DNA of 26,471 bases from CAZVYJ01 sp964631565. Its GTDB lineage: Bacteria; Planctomycetota; Phycisphaerae; SM23-33. Of this stretch, positions 1-7,136 are shown piece by piece. Location: positions 1-26,471 of the forward strand of contig CAZVYJ010000041.1 of assembly GCA_964631565.1 (NCBI GenBank), written 5' to 3'. The position numbers were made by a program, and so were the translations under genes. The notes beneath the pieces were generated by a model that was given only the letters and a program-made list of their open reading frames with translations, searched no databases and had not been told where the DNA came from. The first letter of the stretch is position 1. Each line of letters begins with the position of its first letter.

Positions 1-14
1 TGTCTTTCACGTAC

Positions 15-48
15 CACAGGCCCATACGGGTAGACTGTCTCGCCTGTG
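15..48. repeat. CACAGGC...GCCTGTG palindromic repeat, copy 1
   Basis: A 34-nt element with terminal inverted arms CACAGGC and GCCTGTG enclosing a CCCATACGGG core. It matches positions 1018-1051 at 31 of 34 bases. The preceding bases (TGTCTTTCACGTAC) recur at 47-60 in front of a second, divergent copy, so the left edge of the window is a small tandem cluster of this element. No coding role is seen. Confidence 0.75.
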
Positions 49-60
49 TCTTTCACGTAC

Positions 61-121
61 CACAGGCCCGTCTCCATGCGGGGGCTTCGCTACGGGGCTG
101 TGCTACAAGAGAAGAAAAAAA
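61..121. repeat. CACAGGC-family repeat, divergent copy 2
   Basis: This copy starts with CACAGGCCCGT and closes with ACGGGGCTGTG, giving an imperfect hairpin. It is followed by CTACAAGAGAAGAAAA, which recurs at 1092-1107 after another hairpin of the same family. The shared flank shows that the repeat unit extends beyond the palindrome itself. Confidence 0.6.
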
Positions 122-146
122 CGTATTTCAAAATCGGCTCATATGA

Positions 147-152
147 TATAAT
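147..152 (+). promoter_or_regulatory. Possible -10 box (TATAAT) for the PEP-CTERM gene
   Basis: An exact TATAAT lies 58 nt upstream of the GTG start at 211. The sequence 17 nt further upstream (TATTTC) is a poor -35. It is called mainly because exact TATAAT boxes also precede genes at 5561, 8676 and 10234 in this window. Confidence 0.35.
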
Positions 153-210
153 ACGGTTAATACAGAGGTAATCGGTGTTGTCTTTATGCGCGGAGGACAG
201 GAGGCCGTCT

Positions 211-1017
211 GTGAAGAATGGTATGAAAGCCGCCTTTCTTATATTTTTTGTAGTATTGATTGCCGCTGCCGTTGCCGATGCGGCAGTTACTGCCGTAATG
301 GTCGAAAACCCCGGCGTCACGCTTGCAGGCTACACCACATATGACCTCATGGTCAACTCGAACGCCGACTGGACCAATGCCCGCCTTGAACTCATTGTGA
401 GCTACGGCGCCATTTATCAGTATCCCGGCCCAGAAGATGATGAGGTGGTGCAGCAGTCGCTCTGGTCATCGATTCCGGAACTCCAGTGGGACAGCTGGCT
501 GGCCGGGCCGAACCTGACGGTTCCTCTTCTTGTCGAACCTGTGCAAGGCTCCGACGGCTGGACGAACACCACGGTCTACAGGTCGTGGTATGATCTTGAA
601 AGAATATATCTCACGGAGGCGTTTATCGCCGCCCGCATTACAGTCACCGAAGGTTCGGTTCTTACCTATAACGGCAGCGTGGTGTTCGACAGTGAAAGCG
701 GGGGTATCGCCACCGTGTTCAGCGGCATTGCGGCCGAAAAGGGCGACGCCAATTACGACGGCGCCGTTGACATACTTGACCTTGACATACTTGCGCTGCA
801 CTGGGGCGATACCGGCGCTTCGTGGACCGACGGCGACTTCGACCAGTCCGGCATTGTGGACATCCTGGATTTGAACCTTCTGGCCGACAACTGGGGCATC
901 GGCGGGGCGACGGGCATGGCGGGGCTGTCAAATGTGTTTATTGTTCCGGAGCCTGTGACACTGGGTCTTTTCGGTATTGGCGGGCTGGCGCTGCTTCGCC
1001 GGCGTGCATTTTCGTAG
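211..1017 (+). CDS. Secreted PEP-CTERM protein with dockerin-type repeats
   Basis: Predicted exported protein of 268 residues. The N-terminus is a signal peptide (basic MKNGMK, hydrophobic stretch at about 8-22, likely cleavage after VADA). Residues 25-175 show no family I recognise. Residues 178-230 hold two dockerin-like calcium loops (GDANYDGAVDILDLDIL and GDFDQSGIVDILDLNLL). The C-terminus (245-268) is a PEP-CTERM sorting signal: VPEP, a hydrophobic helix, then RRR. Such proteins are recognised by an exosortase and delivered to the cell surface or extracellular matrix; no exosortase gene lies in this window. GTG at 211 is chosen because AGGAGG sits 6 nt upstream; an upstream GTG at 175 lacks a ribosome site and would bury the signal peptide. 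The stop codon TAG belongs to the CACAGGC-family repeat that follows directly. Confidence 0.85.
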   Translation: MKNGMKAAFLIFFVVLIAAAVADAAVTAVMVENPGVTLAGYTTYDLMVNSNADWTNARLELIVSYGAIYQYPGPEDDEVVQQSLWSSIPELQWDSWLAGPNLTVPLLVEPVQGSDGWTNTTVYRSWYDLERIYLTEAFIAARITVTEGSVLTYNGSVVFDSESGGIATVFSGIAAEKGDANYDGAVDILDLDILALHWGDTGASWTDGDFDQSGIVDILDLNLLADNWGIGGATGMAGLSNVFIVPEPVTLGLFGIGGLALLRRRAFS

Positions 1018-1051
1018 CACAGGCCCGTACGGGTAAACTGTCCCGCCTGTG
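1018..1051 (+). terminator. CACAGGC repeat copy 3, placed as a terminator after the PEP-CTERM gene
   Basis: CACAGGC (1018-1024) pairs with GCCTGTG (1045-1051), and the loop contains a further CCCGTACGGG palindrome. ATTTTCTTCTTC follows, so the hairpin could act as a factor-independent terminator. It begins on the base after the stop codon. It is 31/34 identical to the copy at 15-48. Confidence 0.5.
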
Positions 1052-1063
1052 ATTTTCTTCTTC

Positions 1064-1092
1064 AAAAACCTGCACAGCCGAGACGGCTGTGC
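1064..1092 (-). terminator. Terminator hairpin for the SpoIIE-type phosphatase gene
   Basis: GCACAGCC (1072-1079) and GGCTGTGC (1085-1092) form a perfect 8-bp stem with a 5-nt loop. Read on the minus strand, the stem is followed by AGG and TTTTT (1068-1064). This is the expected place for a terminator of the gene ending at 1114. Together with the plus-strand hairpin at 1018-1051 it separates two convergent genes. Confidence 0.5.
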
Positions 1093-1113
1093 TACAAGAG
1101 AAGAAAAGAAGAA

Positions 1114-1866
1114 TCACAGCCTGTCGATAATCACGATTGTTTCATCGTCTTCCTGTTTTGCCCCTCTGCGGAATTTCTCCACTGCGTCGAAAACGGCGTC
1201 GGCGCATTCATCCACTGTGTTATCGAGCTGGTTTGAGATTATCTCGTGCAGCCCTGATTCGCCGAAACGGTCGCCGTCCACGTCAGCTGCGTCGGTTATG
1301 CCGTCGGTATAGAGCACCAGCCGCTGGCCTGACATGAATGTCAGGCAGTCTTCCTCCGGGACGAAATCTTCCACGCCCAGCAGCATGTTTCTGCTGCCGA
1401 ACGGTATAGCGGCGCATTTTTCCTTGTCGCAGAGGATCGGCCTGTGGTGTCCGGCGTTGACGAAGAACACTATGCCGCTGGGAATGTCCAGGACGGCGTA
1501 AAACATCGTACAGGACATTATCGTGTTTGTTTTGTTGCTCAGGTCGATGAGCATGCGATTGAGGCCTGTAATGACCTCCGACGGGCGGGTGCGGTTCTGG
1601 ATATCCGAGCGTATCCACCCCAGTATTTTTGTCATGAGCAGGGCGGCCCGGACGCCGTGGCCGATGACATCGCCTATGACGAGTGCAATCTGGTCGTCGT
1701 TGATGCGGAGGAAATCGTAAAAATCGCCCCCGACGCTGCCGCACATTCGGTTTCTGGCGGCGGCGGCCTGATTCTCACATGCAGCGGGGCAGGTTTTGGG
1801 CAGCAGGGCCGCCTGAAGCTCCGCGGCAAGGGCCAAATCCTGTTGTTGGTCATCTTCCGGGGCCAT
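1114..1866 (-). CDS. SpoIIE/RsbU-type PP2C serine phosphatase, sensorless
   Basis: A 250-residue protein that is almost only a PPM-type (SpoIIE/RsbU) phosphatase domain. Metal and catalytic motifs are intact: GGDFYD (46-51), GDVIGHG (65-71), NAGHHRP (137-143), YTDGITDA (186-193) and the terminal DDET (240-243). The N-terminus (AAELQAALLP) is the short linker helix normally found between a sensor domain and the phosphatase, but no PAS, GAF, HAMP or receiver domain precedes it. Enzymes of this family dephosphorylate STAS-domain anti-anti-sigma proteins. It is probably last in a minus-strand unit dxr-rseP-rubredoxin-phosphatase, with a 48-nt gap to the rubredoxin gene. Its activity may depend on a partner protein or on expression level. 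The target is unknown; STAS proteins are encoded at 11093-11440 and inside the gene at 15698-17497. Confidence 0.85.
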   Translation of the reverse strand: MAPEDDQQQDLALAAELQAALLPKTCPAACENQAAAARNRMCGSVGGDFYDFLRINDDQIALVIGDVIGHGVRAALLMTKILGWIRSDIQNRTRPSEVITGLNRMLIDLSNKTNTIMSCTMFYAVLDIPSGIVFFVNAGHHRPILCDKEKCAAIPFGSRNMLLGVEDFVPEEDCLTFMSGQRLVLYTDGITDAADVDGDRFGESGLHEIISNQLDNTVDECADAVFDAVEKFRRGAKQEDDETIVIIDRL

Positions 1867-1914
1867 ACATCATTCTATCACTGCAAACAGGGCCGCATGG
1901 CGATTGCTTGCGAC

Positions 1915-2076
1915 TTATTCCTGAGGCTCGAACTGGTCTTTTTCCGCCCCGCATTCAGGGCATACCCAGCTGTCCGGAATATTCTCAAAAGCCGTGCCCG
2001 GCGCGACACCGTTTTTCGGATCGCCTTTCGCCGGGTCGTAAACCCATCCGCAAACCGTGCATACGTACTTGGTCAT
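1915..2076 (-). CDS. Rubredoxin
   Basis: A 53-residue single-iron electron carrier. It has the two rubredoxin knuckles CxxCG (C6-T-V-C9-G) and CPxCG (C39-P-E-C42-G) that bind one Fe in a tetrahedral Cys4 site, plus the family residues W11-x-Y13-D14-P15 and a conserved P34-D-S-W37 segment. The length is typical (about 52-54 residues). The ribosome site GGAAAGG lies 7 nt before the ATG. Rubredoxins pass single electrons to oxygen- or superoxide-reducing partners or to other redox enzymes in the cytoplasm; no such partner is adjacent, and the gene sits between rseP (89 nt upstream) and the PP2C phosphatase (48 nt downstream). It suggests an anaerobic or microaerophilic lifestyle. Confidence 0.95.
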   Translation of the reverse strand: MTKYVCTVCGWVYDPAKGDPKNGVAPGTAFENIPDSWVCPECGAEKDQFEPQE

Positions 2077-2165
2077 GGTTCATCCTTTCCTTACATAATA
2101 ATAGGCCAACGGCAAGCCCGGCGTGAGTAAAGTTCTGTTTCGACGCAATAACCCGATTGTTTTTC

Positions 2166-4283
2166 TTACCAGAGTTCTTTGATGATCCTGGCGATATCGT
2201 TCCATGTTATGGCCACGAATGCGAACAGCAGCAGGCCAAGCCCTATAAGCTGAACTATGTTCATGATTTTTACCGGTACGGGCTTGCCTCTGACCTTTTC
2301 GATAATCAGGAACATCGCGTGCCCGCCGTCAACCACCGGAATGGGCAGGAAGTTCACGACGGCAAGCGAGGCGGAGATCATGGCCATCAGGTAGATGAAT
2401 TCGACGAGGCTTTTTCTGCCCACCTTGATAGCTATGCTGCCGATGCCCACAGGCCCGCGCAGCTCTTCCACCGAGACCGTTCCGATAATCAGGCTGCGGA
2501 AGCTGGCGTACGTTGACAGGATGAATTCCCATGTTTCGCCAAGCCCCCATGGCAGGGCGGCCAGCGGACCTTTCTTGACCTCAGGTCCCATCAGCAGCTT
2601 GAAGTCTCTCGGTCCGGCGAACAGCACGTAGCTGTACTTATCGACATCGAAAACGGACTTGTCGAGCTTGTCAATATCGGCGGTTTTCTGTTCGCCGCCG
2701 CGGTTGTATGTAATGGTTGCCTTTTCGTCCTGGAGCTGTTTGAGAGCGTTGAAAACGTCTATCCAGGTTGTGACGGGGGTGTTGTTGATTTTCTCTATGA
2801 CGTCGCCCATCATGAGGCCGGCCTTGGCGGCGGCGGAATCCGGGCGGACTCCGGCCAGCACGGTATGCGTGAGATCAATCCGCTGCATAATGCCGACTTG
2901 CGCACCATTTTCACGCGTTTTGGGAACAATCCATGCAGCCGGCAGTGTCTTGTCGTCCCGCAGAACCGAGATATAGGTGCCCTTGTCGGCGAATTCCGCG
3001 TTTATGTCGTGCATTTGCCGCAGCGTCGGCGCGCCTCGCTCGGCATAATCTACAATTATATCTCCGGGTTTCAGGCCGGCGTTGTCGGCGGGCGAACCTT
3101 CACTTATGCCGACAATCTGAATCCTAGGTATCATGCCGAGGATGTCGAGGAGTTCGTCATTTGAAAGATTGTAAAGTTCAACCTTTTCCGTCGAGCCGTC
3201 TTCAAGCTGCAGTTCGGCAAATTTATCGTCTTGCGATATAACGGCGCCGTAACGCCGCGTTTCGTCTTTCCTGTCCCAGAAAACCTTGCCGGTGTTTCCG
3301 CCCATCAAAGTCGGCTGAACCGTGATATCGACGGGTTTTCTGTCCTGGCCGCGATCAACGGTGACAACTACGGGTTTGCCTGTGAGCGTCTTTTCTATTT
3401 TGTCGATGTCCCAGTAGTGTTCGACATCCTTGCCGTCGATTTTGACGACCCGGTCGCCTTCCTCGAAATCGTCGGAGGCGATCACATCTTCCATGCCGTC
3501 GAAAACAGTATCCCTGGCCGGGACTATGCCGAAGCCCAGTCTCTTGCCGTCCGACACGAATGCGACGGGAATGATTGTGGTGCCTGTCCATTCCCGCCCA
3601 TCGACGATACGTTTGATTTTAAATGTGAATTTGTCGTCCGGGTCGGCCAGCAGGGCTTCAAGGTTGGGCTGGCTGAAACGGTCAACCGGCTTTCCGTTGA
3701 TTTCGAGAATTTCATCGCCGCTCTGGATAGTGTCTTCCGGCGCAACTGCCGAAGGATCGTCAGGCATCCGCCACTGGATTTTCGCCATCGCAGCCGGCAT
3801 GCCCTTGATGGTGCCGCCTATAACCGGCGCCTGGAACCGCATGCCTATCATGCAGACGATGATGAAGAATATCGCCGCGAAGATGACGTTCATTACGACG
3901 CCGGCTGAGATTACAAAAAACCTCGCGCCGACCGACTTGTTATTGAACGCGCGAGGATCGCTCTGGTTTTCTTCGAGCGGCCTGACGTCTTCCTGACCGA
4001 GCATCTTGACGTAACCGCCTAGTGGCAAAAGCTTTATGCAGTAGTCTGTTTCGCCTTTCCGGAAGCCCACCAGTCTCGGTCCGAAGCCTATGGCGAATCG
4101 CTCGACCTTGATTCCGACGGCTTTCGCCGCCAGGAAGTGGCCAAGCTCATGCACGAAGATTACAAACCCGAGACCTATTACCAGCAGCAGGATTGGCCAC
4201 AGCCATTGCGACCAGATACCGGCGGCGAGTACAAAAGCCAGACTCTCCATAATTTCTCTTTCAACAGTTGTGTATTGCGGCAC
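2166..4283 (-). CDS. rseP: RseP-family site-2 intramembrane metalloprotease
   Basis: Peptidase M50 zinc protease of the inner membrane, which in other bacteria cleaves anti-sigma factors and remnant signal peptides. The active site HELGH is at 45-49 inside the first membrane helix (about 29-50). The second metal-site motif NFLPIPVVDGGH is at 644-655, followed by the last helix (about 676-696). A reentrant-loop motif GYVKMLGQED is at 90-99. Between the membrane parts I see four PDZ-like cores ending in GD-x(3-4)-I/V-x-G/N-P/D-V patterns, at about 155-240, 270-310, 385-445 and 475-530. E. coli RseP has about 450 residues and two PDZ domains; this protein has 705. The GTG start overlaps the dxr stop as TAGTG, implying translational coupling; ATG at 4250 is an alternative giving 694 residues. 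The dxr-rseP order is common in bacteria. Confidence 0.93.
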   Translation of the reverse strand: MPQYTTVEREIMESLAFVLAAGIWSQWLWPILLLVIGLGFVIFVHELGHFLAAKAVGIKVERFAIGFGPRLVGFRKGETDYCIKLLPLGGYVKMLGQEDVRPLEENQSDPRAFNNKSVGARFFVISAGVVMNVIFAAIFFIIVCMIGMRFQAPVIGGTIKGMPAAMAKIQWRMPDDPSAVAPEDTIQSGDEILEINGKPVDRFSQPNLEALLADPDDKFTFKIKRIVDGREWTGTTIIPVAFVSDGKRLGFGIVPARDTVFDGMEDVIASDDFEEGDRVVKIDGKDVEHYWDIDKIEKTLTGKPVVVTVDRGQDRKPVDITVQPTLMGGNTGKVFWDRKDETRRYGAVISQDDKFAELQLEDGSTEKVELYNLSNDELLDILGMIPRIQIVGISEGSPADNAGLKPGDIIVDYAERGAPTLRQMHDINAEFADKGTYISVLRDDKTLPAAWIVPKTRENGAQVGIMQRIDLTHTVLAGVRPDSAAAKAGLMMGDVIEKINNTPVTTWIDVFNALKQLQDEKATITYNRGGEQKTADIDKLDKSVFDVDKYSYVLFAGPRDFKLLMGPEVKKGPLAALPWGLGETWEFILSTYASFRSLIIGTVSVEELRGPVGIGSIAIKVGRKSLVEFIYLMAMISASLAVVNFLPIPVVDGGHAMFLIIEKVRGKPVPVKIMNIVQLIGLGLLLFAFVAITWNDIARIIKELW

Positions 4284-5437
4284 TATCCTTCAACGGCCTG
4301 GGCAACCTGCCCGCGGGCCCACTCATCTGCATCGGATAAAGCCTTAAGTGTTATTTCGTCAATAGATTGTGCGCGGTTCAATATATCTTCGACAAGCGGA
4401 ACAATTTCGCCGAAGGAAATCTTTCCGGCCAGGAATGCTTCGACGGCTGCTTCGTTCGCGCTGTTCAGGACGGCCCCGGTTACGCCGCCGCGACGGATTA
4501 CCTCATAGGCGAGGTTTACTGCCCGTTTGAATCGCTTGGTAAGCGGGGCGAAACGCAGCCTGCCCAAGCGGGCCAGGTCCAGCGACACGACCTCGGGGCG
4601 ATTGGCTCGGCTGGGATAGTTCAGCGCGTATGCTATCGGCAGCGTCATGTCCGGCATGCCCATCTGGGCGATGACCGACCCGTCGCAGAATTCCACGTAT
4701 GAATGCACGATCGATTCGGGGTGGAGGATGACCTCGATCTGCTCGGCCGGCAGGTCGAACAGCCAGTGGGCCTCGATTATCTCCAGGGCCTTGTTCATCA
4801 TGGTGGCCGAGTCGATGGTAATCTTCCGCCCCATGTTCCATGTCGGGTGGTTCAGTGCGTCCTTGGCGGTGGCGTTGGCGGCTGCCTGGTCATCCCAGTC
4901 CCGCAGCGCTCCGCCCGAAGCTGTTATGACGACGCGTCTGACTTCCTTGCGCCGGCCTGCGGCGAGGCACTGGAAAATCGCCGAATGTTCGCTGTCTACC
5001 GGCAGCACGTTCACCCCGGCCTTGCGGGCGGCAGGCATTACGATCGCGCCGGCCATCACGAGGGTTTCCTTGTTGGCGATGGCCAGCGTCGAGCCGCATT
5101 CTATGCCTGCCAGCGTGGGTTTAAGTCCTGCTGCCCCCACGACGCCCGAAAGCAGCACATCGGGCCTGCAGGTGCGTACGAGTTCGCTCATGGCGTCCGG
5201 GCCGCTCAGAATGCGTGTATCGCCCCCCAGGCGGCTGCGGAGGGCCTGGGCGGCTTCCGCATCGGCCAGGGCCAGAAGCTCCGGTCTGAACTGCTCGGCC
5301 TGCTCGGCAAGCAGCTGCCAGTTGGCTCCGGCTGACAGGCCGCAGACAGTCAGGCTTTTATCACGACTGATGACGTCGAGCGTTTGCCTGCCTATGCTGC
5401 CGGTCGAGCCGAGGATTGCTATTCGTCTGGTTTTCAC
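4283..5437 (-). CDS. dxr: 1-deoxy-D-xylulose-5-phosphate reductoisomerase
   Basis: Converts DXP to 2-C-methyl-D-erythritol 4-phosphate with NADPH, the first committed step of the non-mevalonate isoprenoid pathway, in the cytoplasm. Length 384 residues is normal. The NADPH loop GSTGSIG is at 10-16. Metal-binding D148 and E150 lie in PVDSEHSAIFQ, and the substrate/metal segment HPESIVHSYVEF is in the second half, with GMPDM following. The ATG at 5437 puts the Rossmann strand (RRIAILG) directly at the N-terminus as in the family. It is the first gene of the minus-strand unit and overlaps rseP by one base (TAGTG). Confidence 0.97.
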   Translation of the reverse strand: MKTRRIAILGSTGSIGRQTLDVISRDKSLTVCGLSAGANWQLLAEQAEQFRPELLALADAEAAQALRSRLGGDTRILSGPDAMSELVRTCRPDVLLSGVVGAAGLKPTLAGIECGSTLAIANKETLVMAGAIVMPAARKAGVNVLPVDSEHSAIFQCLAAGRRKEVRRVVITASGGALRDWDDQAAANATAKDALNHPTWNMGRKITIDSATMMNKALEIIEAHWLFDLPAEQIEVILHPESIVHSYVEFCDGSVIAQMGMPDMTLPIAYALNYPSRANRPEVVSLDLARLGRLRFAPLTKRFKRAVNLAYEVIRRGGVTGAVLNSANEAAVEAFLAGKISFGEIVPLVEDILNRAQSIDEITLKALSDADEWARGQVAQAVEG

Positions 5438-5538
5438 ACGCAGTATCCGTTCCGTAATGGGACTGAATAACCGCTATCTTAGCGACTGTGCCCCGTGGAA
5501 CAAGTCTTAGCTTTATCGCCCCGGCGGCGCGCAATTGT

Positions 5539-5566
5539 TTGTTTTCGCTGCCGGCGGCAATATAAT
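5539..5566 (+). promoter_or_regulatory. Promoter of the Nudix-rhomboid unit; possible leaderless start
   Basis: An exact TATAAT (5561-5566) stands 16 nt after a weak -35 (TTGTTT, 5539-5544). A transcript starting 6-8 nt after the -10 box would begin at about 5572-5574, which is the ATG itself. No Shine-Dalgarno sequence is visible before the ATG (ATCCTTCGT). This fits leaderless translation but has not been shown. Confidence 0.45.
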
Positions 5567-5573
5567 CCTTCGT

Positions 5574-6104
5574 ATGAACGACAGATTTGAATCAGACGAG
5601 CTTATCTATAAGGGCAAAGTCGCCGAGGTCCACAAGGTAGGCCTGCGAATGCACGACGGGCGGGTTGTCCCGCGGGACTTCATTAAATATCAGGGAGCGG
5701 CCGTCATACTGCCGATATTGCCCGACGGATCGATGGTGTTCATAAAGAACTACCGTTTCACCGTCGATGAGCACCTGTACGAGCTGCCGGCCGGCATGCT
5801 GGAAATCGGCGAGCCGCCGGAATTGTGCGCCGCTCGCGAGCTTGCCGAGGAAACCGGCTACACTGCCGGGAAAATCGAAGAACTCGGCATGTTCTATACC
5901 GGCCCGGGAACGACGAACGAGCACATGCATTCGTTCCTGGCGACCGATTTGAAGAACGGCCGGCAGGCGCTGGAAAATTACGAGGAAATCACCGTCGAGA
6001 TTCTATCCGAGTCCGACGTGCGGAAAATGATACTCGACGGGACGATTCACGACGGCAAGACAATCGCGACGCTTGCACTGTACTGGCTGAGGAAGGGCGA
6101 ATAG
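5574..6104 (+). CDS. Nudix hydrolase, ADP-ribose pyrophosphatase-like
   Basis: A 176-residue Nudix enzyme that hydrolyses a nucleoside-diphosphate-X compound. The full Nudix box G-x5-E-x7-REL-x-EE-x-G is at 74-95 (GMLEIGE...ARELAEETG). The pattern ELPAG just before the box and the FYTGPGTTNE stretch after it (107-116) are typical of the ADP-ribose pyrophosphatase (NudF) branch; the true substrate is not certain. ATG 5574 is chosen over an in-frame upstream start at 5535 because the upstream extension is not Nudix-like and overlaps the promoter. The stop overlaps the rhomboid GTG (TAGTG), so the two proteins are probably translated together. Confidence 0.88.
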   Translation: MNDRFESDELIYKGKVAEVHKVGLRMHDGRVVPRDFIKYQGAAVILPILPDGSMVFIKNYRFTVDEHLYELPAGMLEIGEPPELCAARELAEETGYTAGKIEELGMFYTGPGTTNEHMHSFLATDLKNGRQALENYEEITVEILSESDVRKMILDGTIHDGKTIATLALYWLRKGE

Positions 6105-7006
6105 TGGGACTGCACGACAGGCCATACTGGAAAGAACCGCCGCCTTATCAGGACGGCGGGGGACCGGCGGGGGGCGGCATTGCGTTCGGCCTGCCGAAGC
6201 CGGGGAAAATGGTCAAATGGCTGTTGATCATAAATGTGGCAATGTTTGTCACGCAGATTCTGTTTGAGCTGGTGATAAAAAGAGATTTGAGCAGTTATCT
6301 TGGCGCCACCGCAGGCGGATGGTGGCAGCTTTGGCGGTATGTGACATTTCAGTTTCTCCACGACACAGGGAGCATCTGGCACATAGCGCTGAACATGCTT
6401 GGTTTGTATATACTGGGCACACCGCTTGAGGATCTCTGGGGGCGGAGAAGGTTTCTCATTTTCTATCTGAGCTGCGGTGCGGTAGCGGGCATTGCATATG
6501 TTATCACCGCTTTGGCGCTCAAACTGCCGCCGGCTATTCCCATTATCGGAGCATCGGGCGGCGTATATGGAATCATCCTCGCTTGCGCGATATTGTTTCC
6601 GCATTTCAGGATAATATTTCTCTTCTTCCCGGTCCCCATCAGGCTGGCTTCATTAATTATTTTCGGCGGCATGGTGCTTGTTATTCTGGGATCGATCAGT
6701 TCAGGTGAGGTTACTTCGCAGTTCTGGAGCGACGTCGCCCATCTCGGTGGTGCGGCAGCGGCTGCTGTCTGGGTGTGGGGCGTTCCGAAATTCAGAGGCT
6801 CCGGGGCGTCAGTCGCTGCCGGCACAAACGAAGGCGCCTGGCGGCGGAAAATGCAGCAGCGGGCAGACAGGCAGGCTGAAATAGACAGGATTCTCGACAA
6901 GATTCATGACGAAGGCATCGCCAGCCTGACGAAAAAGGAAAAGAAACTTCTCCAGGATGCGACAAAGCAGCAGCAAAAGGAAGAGCGGAAATTCGGCAGA
7001 TTATAG
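6104..7006 (+). CDS. Rhomboid family intramembrane serine protease
   Basis: A 300-residue inner-membrane protein with the rhomboid Ser-His dyad: GASGGVYG with Ser151 and VAHLGGA with His213. The auxiliary motif HxxxN (H93, N97 in HIALNMLG) precedes them, and about six hydrophobic helices span 37-225. Rhomboids cleave membrane-anchored substrates within the bilayer. The N-terminal 35 residues are Pro/Gly-rich and probably cytoplasmic. The C-terminal 60 residues (about 241-300) form a charged helical tail (RILDKIHDEGIASLTKKEKK) of a kind often attached to rhomboids in this part of the tree. The GTG at 6104 is chosen because GGAAGG lies 7 nt upstream and it overlaps the Nudix stop; upstream in-frame sequence is only an out-of-frame reading of the Nudix gene. 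Confidence 0.92.
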   Translation: MGLHDRPYWKEPPPYQDGGGPAGGGIAFGLPKPGKMVKWLLIINVAMFVTQILFELVIKRDLSSYLGATAGGWWQLWRYVTFQFLHDTGSIWHIALNMLGLYILGTPLEDLWGRRRFLIFYLSCGAVAGIAYVITALALKLPPAIPIIGASGGVYGIILACAILFPHFRIIFLFFPVPIRLASLIIFGGMVLVILGSISSGEVTSQFWSDVAHLGGAAAAAVWVWGVPKFRGSGASVAAGTNEGAWRRKMQQRADRQAEIDRILDKIHDEGIASLTKKEKKLLQDATKQQQKEERKFGRL

Positions 7007-7031
7007 TTCAATTGATTTATAACATTAACTC

Positions 7032-7100
7032 AGTGGGTGGCACGGACCCTCAGGGGCCGTGTCCGCCGGGAAGCTACACGGGATGCAAGCATCCCGTGGC
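7032..7100. repeat. 69-bp dispersed palindromic repeat, copy A
   Basis: Identical at 66 of 69 bases to 8599-8667. It contains two hairpins: a CCCTCAGGGG core flanked by pairing bases, and a perfect CACGGGATGC/GCATCCCGTG stem with an AA loop (7078-7099). It lies between the rhomboid stop and thrC. No open frame or target-site duplication is evident, so it looks like a small non-autonomous interspersed element. Confidence 0.85.
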
Positions 7101-7136
7101 ACTCACCAATTGAGCATTGACTGATTGGAAGTTGAC

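Noticed and set aside
1..121. A CRISPR-like array at the left edge.
   Set aside because: Only two unequal copies are present, the units are palindromic with related spacers, and the element recurs singly elsewhere in the window. No cas gene is present.
1444..2130. A plus-strand 228-codon frame across the phosphatase and rubredoxin genes.
   Set aside because: Both minus-strand genes have complete catalytic or metal-binding motifs; the opposite frame has none.
5825..6103. An N-terminal extension of the rhomboid protein inside the Nudix gene.
   Set aside because: The extension is the Nudix coding sequence in another frame, very Arg-rich and without a domain. The GTG at 6104 with GGAAGG upstream explains the start.
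7018..7023. A TATAAC box upstream of thrC.
   Set aside because: No -35 element is found at 16-19 nt spacing, and it would put the whole repeat in the leader. Too weak to list.
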